Shown here one piece after another: positions 36,619 to 44,290 of a DNA stretch of 64,000 nucleotides. Both the position numbers and the translations under genes were made by a program. The notes below the pieces were generated by a model. That model was not told the origin of the DNA. It searched no databases and was given only the letters and a program-made list of their open reading frames with translations. The DNA lies in contig NZ_CP040005.1 of NCBI RefSeq assembly GCF_005696555.1, forward strand, positions 558,001 to 622,000, read 5' to 3'. Source of the DNA: Actinomyces sp. oral taxon 171 str. F0337. Lineage in GTDB: Bacteria; Actinomycetota; Actinomycetes; Actinomycetales; Actinomycetaceae. Position 1 is the stretch's first letter. Every line of letters begins with the position of its first letter.

Positions 36619-38607
36619 TTACTGGTGATGGGACTGCTGAGGGGACTGGATGCGCTCACTCATCCAGTTCTCCTCCAGGCGACGGCGATCCACGATCGAC
36701 TGCCGGGAGCTGAAGACGTGGCCCTCGCCGGGGAAGACGGACAGGGTGACGTCGGCGTCGGCGACCAGGAGGTTCTCGTACAGGTGGAGCGACTGCTCGG
36801 GAGTCGTCGCTGAGTTCTCATCGGAGTCCCCGCAGGTCAGCAGGAAGGGGATATCCCGGTGTGCGCGAGTGCTGGGAAGAATGGTCATCATGCTGTATAG
36901 ACTGGGATCGGAGGCGGCGGTGCGCCGGTCGTGCTCGAATCCCGACGGCGTCGCGTACCGGTCGTACGCGCCGCTGCGCAGGAGTACCCCCCTGGGGGAG
37001 GACATGCCGCGCAGCACCGAGACAGCCGCGAGCGCCGCGCCGAAGCTGTGGCCACCCAGGAAAGGCGGGATCGGGGATCTCGGCAGCTCGGCGGTGATTA
37101 CCCCCAGGGCGGCCTCCCAGGCCTGGTGCAGCTCGGCCAGGATGTCCTCTGCGTGGACCTCGGCCAGTGCCTGGTAGTCGATGCCCACCCGCACTACGGG
37201 GCGCGAGCCCGCGTGGCACCACCGGACGCTGTCCGGCTGCAGCGAGCCCAGGTCGATGGGAGCGGGCTCGGAGGCCTCGATCTGCAGTGCCCAGGAGCTG
37301 TCGAACCAGACCAGCGGGACCGATCCGCGTGTCGACTCGGTCAGGGTGATGTCGACCGTACGCTCGGGAAGGACTCGGGTGATAACGGTTCCGGAGACGC
37401 TGCCGGCTGGATCTTCCGATGAGGGGCACCACAAAATGGGGGACGAGGAGGCATGAGGAGCGTCGGTTGCTTCGGCGGTTCCGCCGATTCCTACCAGCCG
37501 GTGGGAGCCGTCGGAGGTGATGACCTGGACATTGTCGTCGGCCCCGCCGGGAAGGAGGCGGTCAATCGGGTTATCGCTGGTCCAGGAGCCCCCGGCCCAC
37601 CGCAGGACGTGGGGTGCACCGAGCGCGACCCATACCCCGGTCAGTCCAGGGATCCCGGTGTAGTGGCTGACGCCGTAGGCGACGGTGGCGACTACCGAAC
37701 CATCCTCGGCGGAGTAGGAGATTGTCTCATCGATAAGGCGCTCGGTGTAGACCACAGCGCTGCGCCCGCCCAGGGGGCGGTGGGCCACCGATCCGCGGGG
37801 CAGATCGCCGATGTGTAATACCGACGACGGCGATGCGCCTTCCCGGTCTTCCCCGTTCTTTCCGTCGTGGAGGTCGACGAGGTAGTGGGGGACATGGTCC
37901 TCCCGCATGAAGGCGGCCAGTTCCTCGGGCGTGCTGGCCACTCCGATGAGGAAGGGGGAGCCGGCCTCGAGGAGGACCACCGAGCCCTGAGGCACCCCGG
38001 GAAGCGGTGCGTCGTCGAGCATGACGGTGCACAGTGAGGAGGTGAAGAACTCCTCCACCAGGGCGTCCGGCCACAGCTCGGCGTCGCCGCTGTGACGAGT
38101 GACGACCTCGGAGGGCTGGTACTCCTGACGCAGCCACACGACGTGGTCCCCGAAGTGCCACAGGCGGGTCGAGCCGGCCGGGTTGGGGCGAAGACCCAGA
38201 AGGGAGCGTGTGCTGATTCCCCACCGGGATGCGGTGGTTCCGACCTCGTCGCAGGCGCTGACCTCGACGCGCCCGTCGTCCTGCCAGGTGGACAGGACCC
38301 AGCCCCGCGGGCCGAAGGGCAGGGGCAGTCCGTCACCGCGCTCGGAGAAGAGGAACGGGTGGCCTGCGTTGACGGTTCCCAGGTAGCCTTGTGGCACCGG
38401 GGAGGAGACGACGTCGCCGGACTGCCGGTCGTAGGCGACCCCCCGGTAGCGGAGCAGGTCCATGCGCGTCCTGGGAGAGGTGCGGAAGACCGGGGCCTCC
38501 AGCACTGCTCGGGTGCCGGTGCGGTGGTCCACCAGCGTGTGGATGCTGAGCCGGTTGAGCCCTTCCCTCTGGTGCTCGATGGGAAGGGTCGTGACCGTCG
38601 CGCTCAT
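36619..38607 (-). CDS. S9-type (prolyl-oligopeptidase-like) hydrolase
   Basis: A 662-residue protein with a beta-propeller-like N-terminal two-thirds and a C-terminal alpha/beta-hydrolase domain. The catalytic set is visible: GGHSFGAAL (Ser521), GDSDEN (Asp594) and GEGHVF (His630). There is no signal peptide, so it acts in the cytoplasm. Prolyl-oligopeptidase relatives cut short peptides, and some ribosomal-peptide clusters use them to trim leaders or degrade cleaved leader. It overlaps the exporter by ATGA. Whether it acts on precursors, on leader fragments or as self-protection cannot be told. Confidence 0.8.
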   Translation of the reverse strand: MSATVTTLPIEHQREGLNRLSIHTLVDHRTGTRAVLEAPVFRTSPRTRMDLLRYRGVAYDRQSGDVVSSPVPQGYLGTVNAGHPFLFSERGDGLPLPFGPRGWVLSTWQDDGRVEVSACDEVGTTASRWGISTRSLLGLRPNPAGSTRLWHFGDHVVWLRQEYQPSEVVTRHSGDAELWPDALVEEFFTSSLCTVMLDDAPLPGVPQGSVVLLEAGSPFLIGVASTPEELAAFMREDHVPHYLVDLHDGKNGEDREGASPSSVLHIGDLPRGSVAHRPLGGRSAVVYTERLIDETISYSAEDGSVVATVAYGVSHYTGIPGLTGVWVALGAPHVLRWAGGSWTSDNPIDRLLPGGADDNVQVITSDGSHRLVGIGGTAEATDAPHASSSPILWCPSSEDPAGSVSGTVITRVLPERTVDITLTESTRGSVPLVWFDSSWALQIEASEPAPIDLGSLQPDSVRWCHAGSRPVVRVGIDYQALAEVHAEDILAELHQAWEAALGVITAELPRSPIPPFLGGHSFGAALAAVSVLRGMSSPRGVLLRSGAYDRYATPSGFEHDRRTAASDPSLYSMMTILPSTRAHRDIPFLLTCGDSDENSATTPEQSLHLYENLLVADADVTLSVFPGEGHVFSSRQSIVDRRRLEENWMSERIQSPQQSHHQ

Positions 38608-40358
38608 GCGAGCACTCCTTTCTCTACGCGAGCGAGGGTTGGTGTGGGCACCTCGCGGAGCCTGCCGAGCTCCATGCGGTAGGCCCGGTCGGTCATGGCG
38701 AAGAGGCGGGCGTCGTGGGTGGTGACGACGATGCAGTGATCGCGTTTGAGGTCGAGCAGCGTGGCGATGAGACGGTCAGTGGACTCGTCGTCGAGGGCTG
38801 CTGTGGGCTCATCGAGCAGGAGCACTCGCGGGTTGAGGGCGAGGGTTCGGGCGATCGCCAGGCGGGCGCGCTCTCCGCCGCTGATGCGTGCCCCGCGTTC
38901 CCCGAGCATCGTGCTCGTCCCGGAGCGGTCCCCCAGATGGGACAGATCGAGTCCGACTCGGCTGCACAGCTCGTGGACTCTGGCCTCGCTGATGCCGGGG
39001 CAGACCGCCTCGAAGTTCTCCTTCAGGGTGCTGCTGCGGAAGAATGGCTCCTGGGGGCAGTACTGAACGATGCTGTTCCAGGCCTCTGTACCGGTGACGA
39101 CGGGCGAGAACCCGGCGACGGTGATACTGCCCTGTGAGGGGTGGTTGGCCCCGGCGATCAGGCTGAGGAGGGTCGACTTCCCACTTCCGGACGGGCCGAC
39201 GATGGCGACGATCTCTCCGCACCGGGCGGTGAGGCTGACCGAGTCCAGAAGCACGGTGCTGCTCGTCCCGTTGGCGACCGAGTAATCGGTCTCCCTGACC
39301 AGGAGCGCTCCGCCGTTGGGGACGTCGACCGGTACCGGGGGAGTCTCGTACCACTCCTCCTGGGACTCAAGGAAGTCGCTCACGCGAGACAGCGCGGACC
39401 ATGACGTCGCCAGGCCCGTGCGGACCCCGGACGCTGCCTGGAGCGGGCCGTAGAGCTGGGGCGTGAGAGCGGCCAGGGCGGCCAGCGCCCCGGGAGTCAT
39501 GTCCCCCTGGACCACGGAGTATCCGCCGATGATGAGCACGGCCACGGTTCCCAGGGCACCGACGAGGTCCAGTGATGAGGAGAAGGCGCTGTCGAGGGTG
39601 ATCATGCGGGTGTAGGAGGCGCGTACACCGGCGGCCGTCTCCTCGGCCCGACGCCGGTCCGAGGGGATGTCGGCCGCTGTGCGGGAGAAGAGGTGACCGG
39701 TGACGCCGACGCGCTCCACCACGGTGCCGCTGAAGGCTGACATGGCGTCGAGCATGCGGTCGGTCGTGGCGCTGAGCGTCCGTGAGACCCGCTCCGTGGG
39801 CAGGGCCAGGATCAGTGCCAGTGCGAGGACCACCAGGGTGATCGTGAAGGACCGGGTCCACATGATGCTCAGCAGGATCCCCAGTCGGGCGATGAGGCCA
39901 AGGGCCTGCGGCAGAATAGTGGACACGAAGGTCTGGGCCTGCGCGGTGTCATTGGTGATCCGTGAGAGCAGGGAGCCTCCCGGCGCCGCGCTGACGGTGG
40001 ATGAGGACAATCGGGTCAGTTTGTTGAGCATGAGGATCCGCAGGCGCTCCTGGAAGCGCTGCCCGGTGAATGCGGTCATGCGTTGCGAGGCCACGCTGAC
40101 CGCCGTGCTGGCGACTGCGGCGCCGGCGGCCAGAAGGCCCGGTAGGAGAATGCCCGCCGTCGTTGGGTTCTGGGTCAGTCTGTCGATGATGCGCTGGAGC
40201 ATCAACGGAGAGATGGTGTCCAGGGTTGCCTGGACGGCAAGGAGGAGCGCCGCGATGATAATGGAGGGGGCGGAGGTTCGTAGCGCCCGGCCGCATGACG
40301 ACGCCAGGACGCGTCGCGCGGAGCTCAGGCCTGAAGGGCGAGCTGCCGAGTGCGCCAT
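38604..40358 (-). CDS. ABC exporter, fused permease and ATPase
   Basis: A 584-residue half-transporter: six membrane helices in the first 320 residues, then an ATPase with Walker A VGPSGSGKST, signature ISGGERARLA and Walker B VLLLDEPTAALDD. There is no N-terminal C39 peptidase domain, unlike classic bacteriocin exporters, so leaders must be removed by another enzyme. The ATG at 40358 is preferred since GGGAGGTG lies upstream; it overlaps the end of the MauE-like gene by 34 bases. Export of defensin precursors is the obvious proposal. Confidence 0.87.
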   Translation of the reverse strand: MAHSAARPSGLSSARRVLASSCGRALRTSAPSIIIAALLLAVQATLDTISPLMLQRIIDRLTQNPTTAGILLPGLLAAGAAVASTAVSVASQRMTAFTGQRFQERLRILMLNKLTRLSSSTVSAAPGGSLLSRITNDTAQAQTFVSTILPQALGLIARLGILLSIMWTRSFTITLVVLALALILALPTERVSRTLSATTDRMLDAMSAFSGTVVERVGVTGHLFSRTAADIPSDRRRAEETAAGVRASYTRMITLDSAFSSSLDLVGALGTVAVLIIGGYSVVQGDMTPGALAALAALTPQLYGPLQAASGVRTGLATSWSALSRVSDFLESQEEWYETPPVPVDVPNGGALLVRETDYSVANGTSSTVLLDSVSLTARCGEIVAIVGPSGSGKSTLLSLIAGANHPSQGSITVAGFSPVVTGTEAWNSIVQYCPQEPFFRSSTLKENFEAVCPGISEARVHELCSRVGLDLSHLGDRSGTSTMLGERGARISGGERARLAIARTLALNPRVLLLDEPTAALDDESTDRLIATLLDLKRDHCIVVTTHDARLFAMTDRAYRMELGRLREVPTPTLARVEKGVLA

Positions 40359-41116
40359 GACTGAAGCACCTCCCTGCACTCACGTAGGCCTGACTGGACG
40401 TGGGCGTCGGACGGGTCGGCGGAGCTCATCGAGACGACGGCGGGATAGGCGGAGACATCGACTCCTGCCTCGCGGAGCGAGGTGGCCTGTTCGGAGTCGC
40501 GGTCCACCCAGAGAATGGTCCCGTCGAGCTCGGAGTCGTCGACATCGTGGTTCTCTATCACCTTGAGCGCCGAGCACGCCGTGCAGGTCGGAGACAGGAC
40601 GATGAGGAGCTGATCGTGATGCGCGTCGTCTACCGCGGTGCGGCTCAGCCGGTTCCACAGCTGCATGGCGGCGGTCATCACAACGGCCGATACCAGGGCG
40701 ATCACCAGGCGAAGGGGCCGGGGGCTCGTGATCTCCTCGCTGCTGACAGTGCTGGCCAGCAGGGCGGCAGCGGTGAAGACGCAGCCCCAGATGTGGGCGG
40801 GACCGACTTTCATGCCCTCGATGCCGAAGCAGCCGCACTCCTGGCCCTTGAGCGTCGTGGCCCCGACCACGAATCCGACGTAGATAACGGCGAGTAGGAG
40901 GGAGGCGGCTCGATAGCTCGCAACGGCCAGCGCCATAGCGGACACGACGATCTCAGCGGCGATGACGAAGTTGCTGGAGAGATGGAAGCGCAGGAAGTTC
41001 GCCCCCTCGGGCCAGGCGAGGCGGGTGCGGGCGGCCGCCCAGATCTTGGCTCCCGCCGTCCCCAGGAGGACTCCGGTCGCTCCTCCGGTGAGCAGTGTGA
41101 CGAATAGGCTGTTCAT
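40325..41116 (-). CDS. MauE-like membrane protein fused to a thioredoxin-like domain
   Basis: A 263-residue protein. The N-terminal 155 residues form four membrane helices of the MauE/DoxX type with the hallmark GQECGCFG (Cys94, Cys96). The C-terminal 100 residues resemble thioredoxin, beginning QLLIVLSPTCTACSALK with a CxxC at Cys178-Cys181 and a later cis-Pro-like AYPAV. MauE proteins help form disulfides in methylamine dehydrogenase. In a cluster making three-disulfide peptides, a dedicated oxidase or isomerase is a strong inference. AGGAGAGG precedes the ATG, which overlaps the previous stop. Confidence 0.82.
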   Translation of the reverse strand: MNSLFVTLLTGGATGVLLGTAGAKIWAAARTRLAWPEGANFLRFHLSSNFVIAAEIVVSAMALAVASYRAASLLLAVIYVGFVVGATTLKGQECGCFGIEGMKVGPAHIWGCVFTAAALLASTVSSEEITSPRPLRLVIALVSAVVMTAAMQLWNRLSRTAVDDAHHDQLLIVLSPTCTACSALKVIENHDVDDSELDGTILWVDRDSEQATSLREAGVDVSAYPAVVSMSSADPSDAHVQSGLRECREVLQSWRTRQLALQA

Positions 41117-41358
41117 AATGACCTCTCCTGAGCATTGATGGTGGAATCTGAATCGATGATGATGCCGGACTCAATAGCGGACTCGATAAGTGGGGAAAGC
41201 GGGGCAGGGCTGGTGGAATGGAGGGCCTCATCAAGGAGGGACCCGTTCTCCTCATCCAGCTCATGGACGGAGAGGCGATGGAGGTCGGCGAGTGTCCATC
41301 CCCCGTTCTCCAGGTGTGTCAGGGTCATTCCGTCAGCGAGCCTCCAGCGCTCAGCCAT
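41113..41358 (-). CDS. hypothetical 81-residue protein of the defensin cluster
   Basis: Not recognised. It begins MAERWRLADGMTLTHLENGG, has WTLADLHRLSVHELDEE and ends with an acidic, polar tail. No signal or membrane segment. AAGGTGGGTGACCTC before ATG 41358 decides the start. It overlaps the 382-residue gene by 34 bases and the MauE-like gene by ATGA. Size and composition would suit a leader-binding or chaperone-like protein, but this is only a guess. Confidence 0.65.
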   Translation of the reverse strand: MAERWRLADGMTLTHLENGGWTLADLHRLSVHELDEENGSLLDEALHSTSPAPLSPLIESAIESGIIIDSDSTINAQERSL

Positions 41359-42473
41359 GAGGTCACCCACCTTTCTGTCTCTACGGTTTTCTTGACGTCC
41401 AGTGCGTACTTCTGGCGAAGGAAAGGGTCTTTTCCGATCAAAGTCATTCCGTCGATGTCGATGCAGCCTTGGGCGGCGAGGGAGCCGTCGGCCAGTTCCT
41501 CCTGCCAGGAGGGCCACAGCTCGGCGGCCTCCTTGACGGCTCGCAGCCGGGCTGCGGCGTGGTCGTTGACGGGCTCCTTACCGAATCTGCGGAACAGTGC
41601 GGCGTCGTGGGTGCGAATGCCGTTCCGGACCTCCATGGAGCGCTGCTCAACAGGAACCTGGGCGAAGGCGCCGACAACGTCTGGGTCATGGGCTGGGCGG
41701 TACAGCGAGTCCGATGACGACGATGAGTCGCTGGAGACTGTCCACAGGAGTTGGGCCGCCCGCGGTGGGAGTCCCTTGAGGGCCTCCTCCCACGAGGACA
41801 GTGACACGATCCTTGCGACATCGATCATCTGAATGGCGTCAATGCTGAGCCATTGTGGGTCTGGCTCCACGATGACTGGTTCCGAGTCCTCCGAGGCGTG
41901 CTCGTGCTCAGGCTCGTGTGAGTCCGACTTATCCTTCTTGGACAGTAGCCGATGGAAGAAGCCCCCGCCTTGGGAATCCTTCTTCGCCTCACTCGGAATG
42001 GAGCCGATGAGGTCCCGAATGCCCCGTGCGTCGATGTCGTTCGCCTCGGTCTCAGATGGTGCGGAGTCACCGTCCGGAGCGGGCACCGTGAGAGCATTGA
42101 GATAGCGCAGGATGATGTCGTCAACGGGCATTGATGCCGAGGAGAAGTGGGTGGCAGAGGTGTTCCGGCGCAGGGCCTGGGTCAGTACCTCTTCGGCGGC
42201 CTCGAGGCTGATGACGCCGGTGCTGTACTGCTCGGGCTGCAGGGTCTGAATAGAGTCGTTGGTGAGTCGCGTTCCGGGAGCCTTGTGAAGGACCTCGGTG
42301 AAGAGCGACTGTCCGAAGGGCGGCCTGACGTCCGCGATGCGGGCGAGGACGAACCGGAGCGAGGCGGACGTGTGCCTGGCTGCGAGCGTGGACTCATCAA
42401 CCTGCTCCCAGGTTCCTGCGCTGTTGATGAGTAGTTGGTTTCTGTTGACCCAAGGCGTATCGTGAAGACTCAT
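41325..42473 (-). CDS. hypothetical 382-residue protein, first gene of the defensin maturation operon
   Basis: Not recognised. The product is soluble, with no signal peptide; residues about 145-200 are charged and low-complexity (KKDSQGGGFFHRLLSKKDKS, then a Glu/His-rich run). The flanking parts look globular and the C-terminus is Trp-rich. The sequence before its ATG, AAGGTACACACCA, nearly copies that of two defensin genes (AAAGGAACACACCA), so it shares their translational control. It is the closest gene downstream of the defensins and may handle the precursor. Confidence 0.65.
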   Translation of the reverse strand: MSLHDTPWVNRNQLLINSAGTWEQVDESTLAARHTSASLRFVLARIADVRPPFGQSLFTEVLHKAPGTRLTNDSIQTLQPEQYSTGVISLEAAEEVLTQALRRNTSATHFSSASMPVDDIILRYLNALTVPAPDGDSAPSETEANDIDARGIRDLIGSIPSEAKKDSQGGGFFHRLLSKKDKSDSHEPEHEHASEDSEPVIVEPDPQWLSIDAIQMIDVARIVSLSSWEEALKGLPPRAAQLLWTVSSDSSSSSDSLYRPAHDPDVVGAFAQVPVEQRSMEVRNGIRTHDAALFRRFGKEPVNDHAAARLRAVKEAAELWPSWQEELADGSLAAQGCIDIDGMTLIGKDPFLRQKYALDVKKTVETERWVTSWLSAGGSLTE

Positions 42474-42510
42474 TGGTGTGTACCTTGATCTGGGGGACTG
42501 GATTGAGGGC

Positions 42511-42552
42511 GGGGCCTGCCCTGCGCCGCTGCTACGGTGCGGGACAGGCCCC
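42511..42552 (-). terminator. hairpin after defensin gene 1
   Basis: Arms GGGGCCTGCCC and GGGACAGGCCCC pair with one bulged base. The hairpin lies between the first defensin gene and the maturation operon with no T-tract, so it more likely acts as a partial attenuator or 3'-end stabiliser than a full stop. Confidence 0.5.
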
Positions 42553-42566
42553 GTGTTACGTCTGGA

Positions 42567-42767
42567 TCAGTAGCAGTGGCAGGTCTGGCGGATCTTGCCG
42601 CGGCAGTTTCCACCGGTGTATCCCTTGCTGACGCAATGGCGGTCGCACTCGTAGGCGTTCCAGGGGCAGCCGAAGCCCTCGGCCCCCTCGATGGGGGCGT
42701 GGGTTTCGGCGTTGAGGGCCTTGTCGGCGTCGACCAGGTTAGCGGTGCGGCGGGTGAACTTGTCCAT
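42567..42767 (-). CDS. defensin-like antimicrobial peptide precursor 1
   Basis: A 66-residue precursor: a 30-residue leader (MDKFTRRTANLVDADKALNA, then ETHAPIEGAE) and a predicted 36-residue mature peptide starting GFGCPWNAYECDRHC. Six cysteines follow C-x6-C-x3-C-x9-C-x7-C-x-C, the CSalpha-beta defensin pattern, with a GGNC gamma-core and CHCY end. The GFGC start and CxCY end recall plectasin and the Actinomyces defensin actifensin, which bind lipid II or act on Gram-positive walls. AAAGGA precedes the ATG by eight bases. Gene, 5' and 3' flanks form a module duplicated at defensin gene 3. Confidence 0.9.
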   Translation of the reverse strand: MDKFTRRTANLVDADKALNAETHAPIEGAEGFGCPWNAYECDRHCVSKGYTGGNCRGKIRQTCHCY

Positions 42768-42820
42768 TGGTGTGTTCCTTTCTGGTGGTCCTCCCCGGGC
42801 GGTTCCCGTGGGAGGTTGTG

Positions 42821-42868
42821 AGGTGCGCGGGTGAATGTGTCTGCGCACCTTCCCCGGATTGGGGGAAG
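42821..42868 (-). promoter_or_regulatory. structured 5' leader of defensin gene 1
   Basis: Two overlapping hairpins are possible: AGGTGCGC (42821-42828) with GCGCACCT (42843-42850), and CTTCCCC (42849-42855) with GGGGAAG (42862-42868). They share bases, so they could be alternatives. The second is conserved at defensin gene 3 (43756-43775). Confidence 0.45.
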
Positions 42869-42967
42869 CCTGTGATGCGATGCTGGCGGCACCGGGATGC
42901 CGGAGTCACTCGCAAGAAAGATGATTCAGATGGTGTGGTCCTGTGCGCTGCAATATCGCTGATTGAG

Positions 42968-43171
42968 TTAGTAACAGCGGCAGGAGGTCTTGAGTATTCC
43001 TCCGCAGTAGCCGCCCCGGTATCCGGAGTACCTGCAGTGACGGTCGCACGGAGACTCGTCAGTAGGGCAGTTGTATTCTGCTCCCTCGGTGGGTGTATGT
43101 GTCTCTGAATGAAGGGCCTGCTCAAATGTCACATCCGCAAGAGCGGTGGATCGGCGAACAAAATGAGGCAT
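42968..43171 (-). CDS. defensin-like antimicrobial peptide precursor 2
   Basis: A 67-residue precursor with leader MPHFVRRSTALADVTFEQAL plus HSETHTPTEGAE, and a predicted 35-residue peptide starting YNCPTDESPCDRHC. The six cysteines keep the exact spacing of the other copies, with GGYC core and CRCY end. The leader shares the ET-x2-P-x-EG-x-E ending. AAAGGATCACCCC precedes the ATG. A perfect hairpin (CTCGCAC/GTGCGAG, 43194-43212) lies in the 5' leader. This copy is the most diverged at DNA level from copies 1 and 3, so it is an older paralogue. Confidence 0.9.
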   Translation of the reverse strand: MPHFVRRSTALADVTFEQALHSETHTPTEGAEYNCPTDESPCDRHCRYSGYRGGYCGGILKTSCRCY

Positions 43172-43193
43172 GGGGTGATCCTTTTGTCATCTC

Positions 43194-43212
43194 TCGCACA
43201 GGTAGTGCGAGA
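43194..43212 (-). promoter_or_regulatory. 5' leader hairpin of defensin gene 2
   Basis: Seven-base perfect arms with a five-base loop (AGGTA), just upstream of the ribosome binding site. A TACACT sequence some 15 bases further upstream could be a -10 element. Confidence 0.4.
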
Positions 43213-43373
43213 CGTTAGTGTAAGCAGTAATGTCTTCGCCTTGCCTTGGCTGATATGAGAAGATTACGGGGATGCCTATCTGGAGGAAATTCTCCGAAGA
43301 GCGGTATTTATGGGAGCGAGTCCTCCCTAAGGATGACTTTCTATCTGATGTGAGAGGGTTGGGAAGGAAAATG

Positions 43374-43406
43374 TGGGCTGCTAGATGTTCAGCATCTGGC
43401 AGCCCA
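43374..43406 (-). terminator. terminator after defensin gene 3
   Basis: Stem TGGGCTGC/GCAGCCCA with an inner AGATG/CATCT pairing, followed on the minus strand by CATTTTCC. It is a plausible rho-independent terminator. Confidence 0.65.
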
Positions 43407-43467
43407 CGCTCGGGGCCCGTCCTTTATCGCAGCTACGGTGCGGGACGGGTCGCGAGTTGTGTCTGGA

Positions 43468-43674
43468 TCAGTAGCAGTGACACACGAGCTTGATGGGGCC
43501 GGCGCAATAGCCTCCCCTGTAACCGTGACTAAGGCAGTGGCGGTTACATACGGATGGGGCCCAGGGGCAGCTAAGGTCTTCGGTGCCCTCGATGGGGGCC
43601 TGGGTCTCGGAGCTGACGGCCTGGCTGAAGTCGCTGTCGCTCAGGGTGGTGGTGCGGCGGGTGAACTTGTCCAT
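43468..43674 (-). CDS. defensin-like antimicrobial peptide precursor 3
   Basis: A 68-residue precursor: leader MDKFTRRTTTLSDSDFSQAV plus SSETQAPIEGTE, predicted mature peptide of 36 residues starting DLSCPWAPSVCNRHC, with GGYC core and CHCY end. Cysteine spacing is identical to copies 1, 2 and 4. The leader, ribosome binding site (AAAGGAACACGCCA), 5' leader hairpin and 3' flank closely match copy 1, so copies 1 and 3 come from a tandem duplication of about 350 bases. The mature parts have diverged much more than the leaders, suggesting selection for different targets. Confidence 0.9.
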   Translation of the reverse strand: MDKFTRRTTTLSDSDFSQAVSSETQAPIEGTEDLSCPWAPSVCNRHCLSHGYRGGYCAGPIKLVCHCY

Positions 43675-43755
43675 TGGCGTGTTCCTTTCTGGTGGTCTCC
43701 CTGGATGATTCCTTTGGGAGGCTGTGGGGGTGTGCGGGTGAGTGCGTCCGGGCAC

Positions 43756-43775
43756 CTTCCCCGGACTGGGGGAAG
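43756..43775 (-). promoter_or_regulatory. 5' leader hairpin of defensin gene 3
   Basis: CTTCCCC and GGGGAAG around a short loop, the counterpart of the hairpin at 42849-42868. The conservation of this element in both duplicates, about 80 bases before the start, suggests a regulatory role. Confidence 0.45.
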
Positions 43776-43946
43776 ACTGTGATGTGGTGTCTGAGTCTGC
43801 GTTGTGCATGTATCTGCCGCCGAGTTGGTGTCACTCTATGGGGGTGGCTCGCACAGAAATACTCACCGAAGGTAGGAAATATTCCTTCCTGTCATCCGTG
43901 AGGGGGTGAGATGCTCTTCGAGGTGTCGAGTATGGTCAGTATGTGG

Positions 43947-43988
43947 CGTGCGGGGCCGCTTCCAAATGTCTGGAAGCGGCCCCGCACG
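43947..43988 (-). terminator. very strong hairpin after defensin gene 4
   Basis: A perfect 18-base stem (arms 43947-43964 and 43971-43988) with a six-base loop, starting ten bases after the stop codon of defensin 4. No T-tract follows, but its strength suggests termination or protection of the 3' end. Confidence 0.7.
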
Positions 43989-43997
43989 TGATGGGAG

Positions 43998-44204
43998 TTA
44001 GTGGCAGCGGCAGGTGGCGGCAGCGAATCCTCCGCAGAACCCTCCGCGATATCCTTTGCTCAAGCAGTGGTTGTGGCACTGATGTTCGTTGAAAGGGCAG
44101 GCGAAGCAGTCGCTTGTTTCGAGAGGGCTGCGGGTCTCGGCGTTCATGGCGTCATTGAATCTGCTATCGTTCAATGATTTGCGGCGCCGGGAGAACATGT
44201 CCAT
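43998..44204 (-). CDS. defensin-like antimicrobial peptide precursor 4, seven-cysteine variant
   Basis: A 68-residue precursor beginning MDMFSRRRKSLNDSRF, with leader end ETRSPLETSD and predicted mature part starting CFACPFNEHQCHNHC. Core spacing is the same as the others, with GGFC and CRCH. It differs by a seventh cysteine two residues before the usual first one and by a final His in place of Tyr. ATG 44204 is favoured because it aligns with the other leaders; ATG 44222, six codons earlier, lacks a binding site and both have weak ones. An unpaired cysteine would allow dimers, an alternative disulfide or modification. Confidence 0.87.
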   Translation of the reverse strand: MDMFSRRRKSLNDSRFNDAMNAETRSPLETSDCFACPFNEHQCHNHCLSKGYRGGFCGGFAAATCRCH

Positions 44205-44290
44205 GTAGATCTTCTTCTTCATGTGAGTTCTGTGTGGGGTGAGGAAGCTGTCATCGGATGTGGGTGTGTTTCCGAGTCTTCGGTATGTGA

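Noticed and set aside
43272..43493. Plus-strand frame of 73 codons within the defensin region
   Set aside because: It overlaps the terminator of defensin 3 and the end of its gene; no supporting signals.
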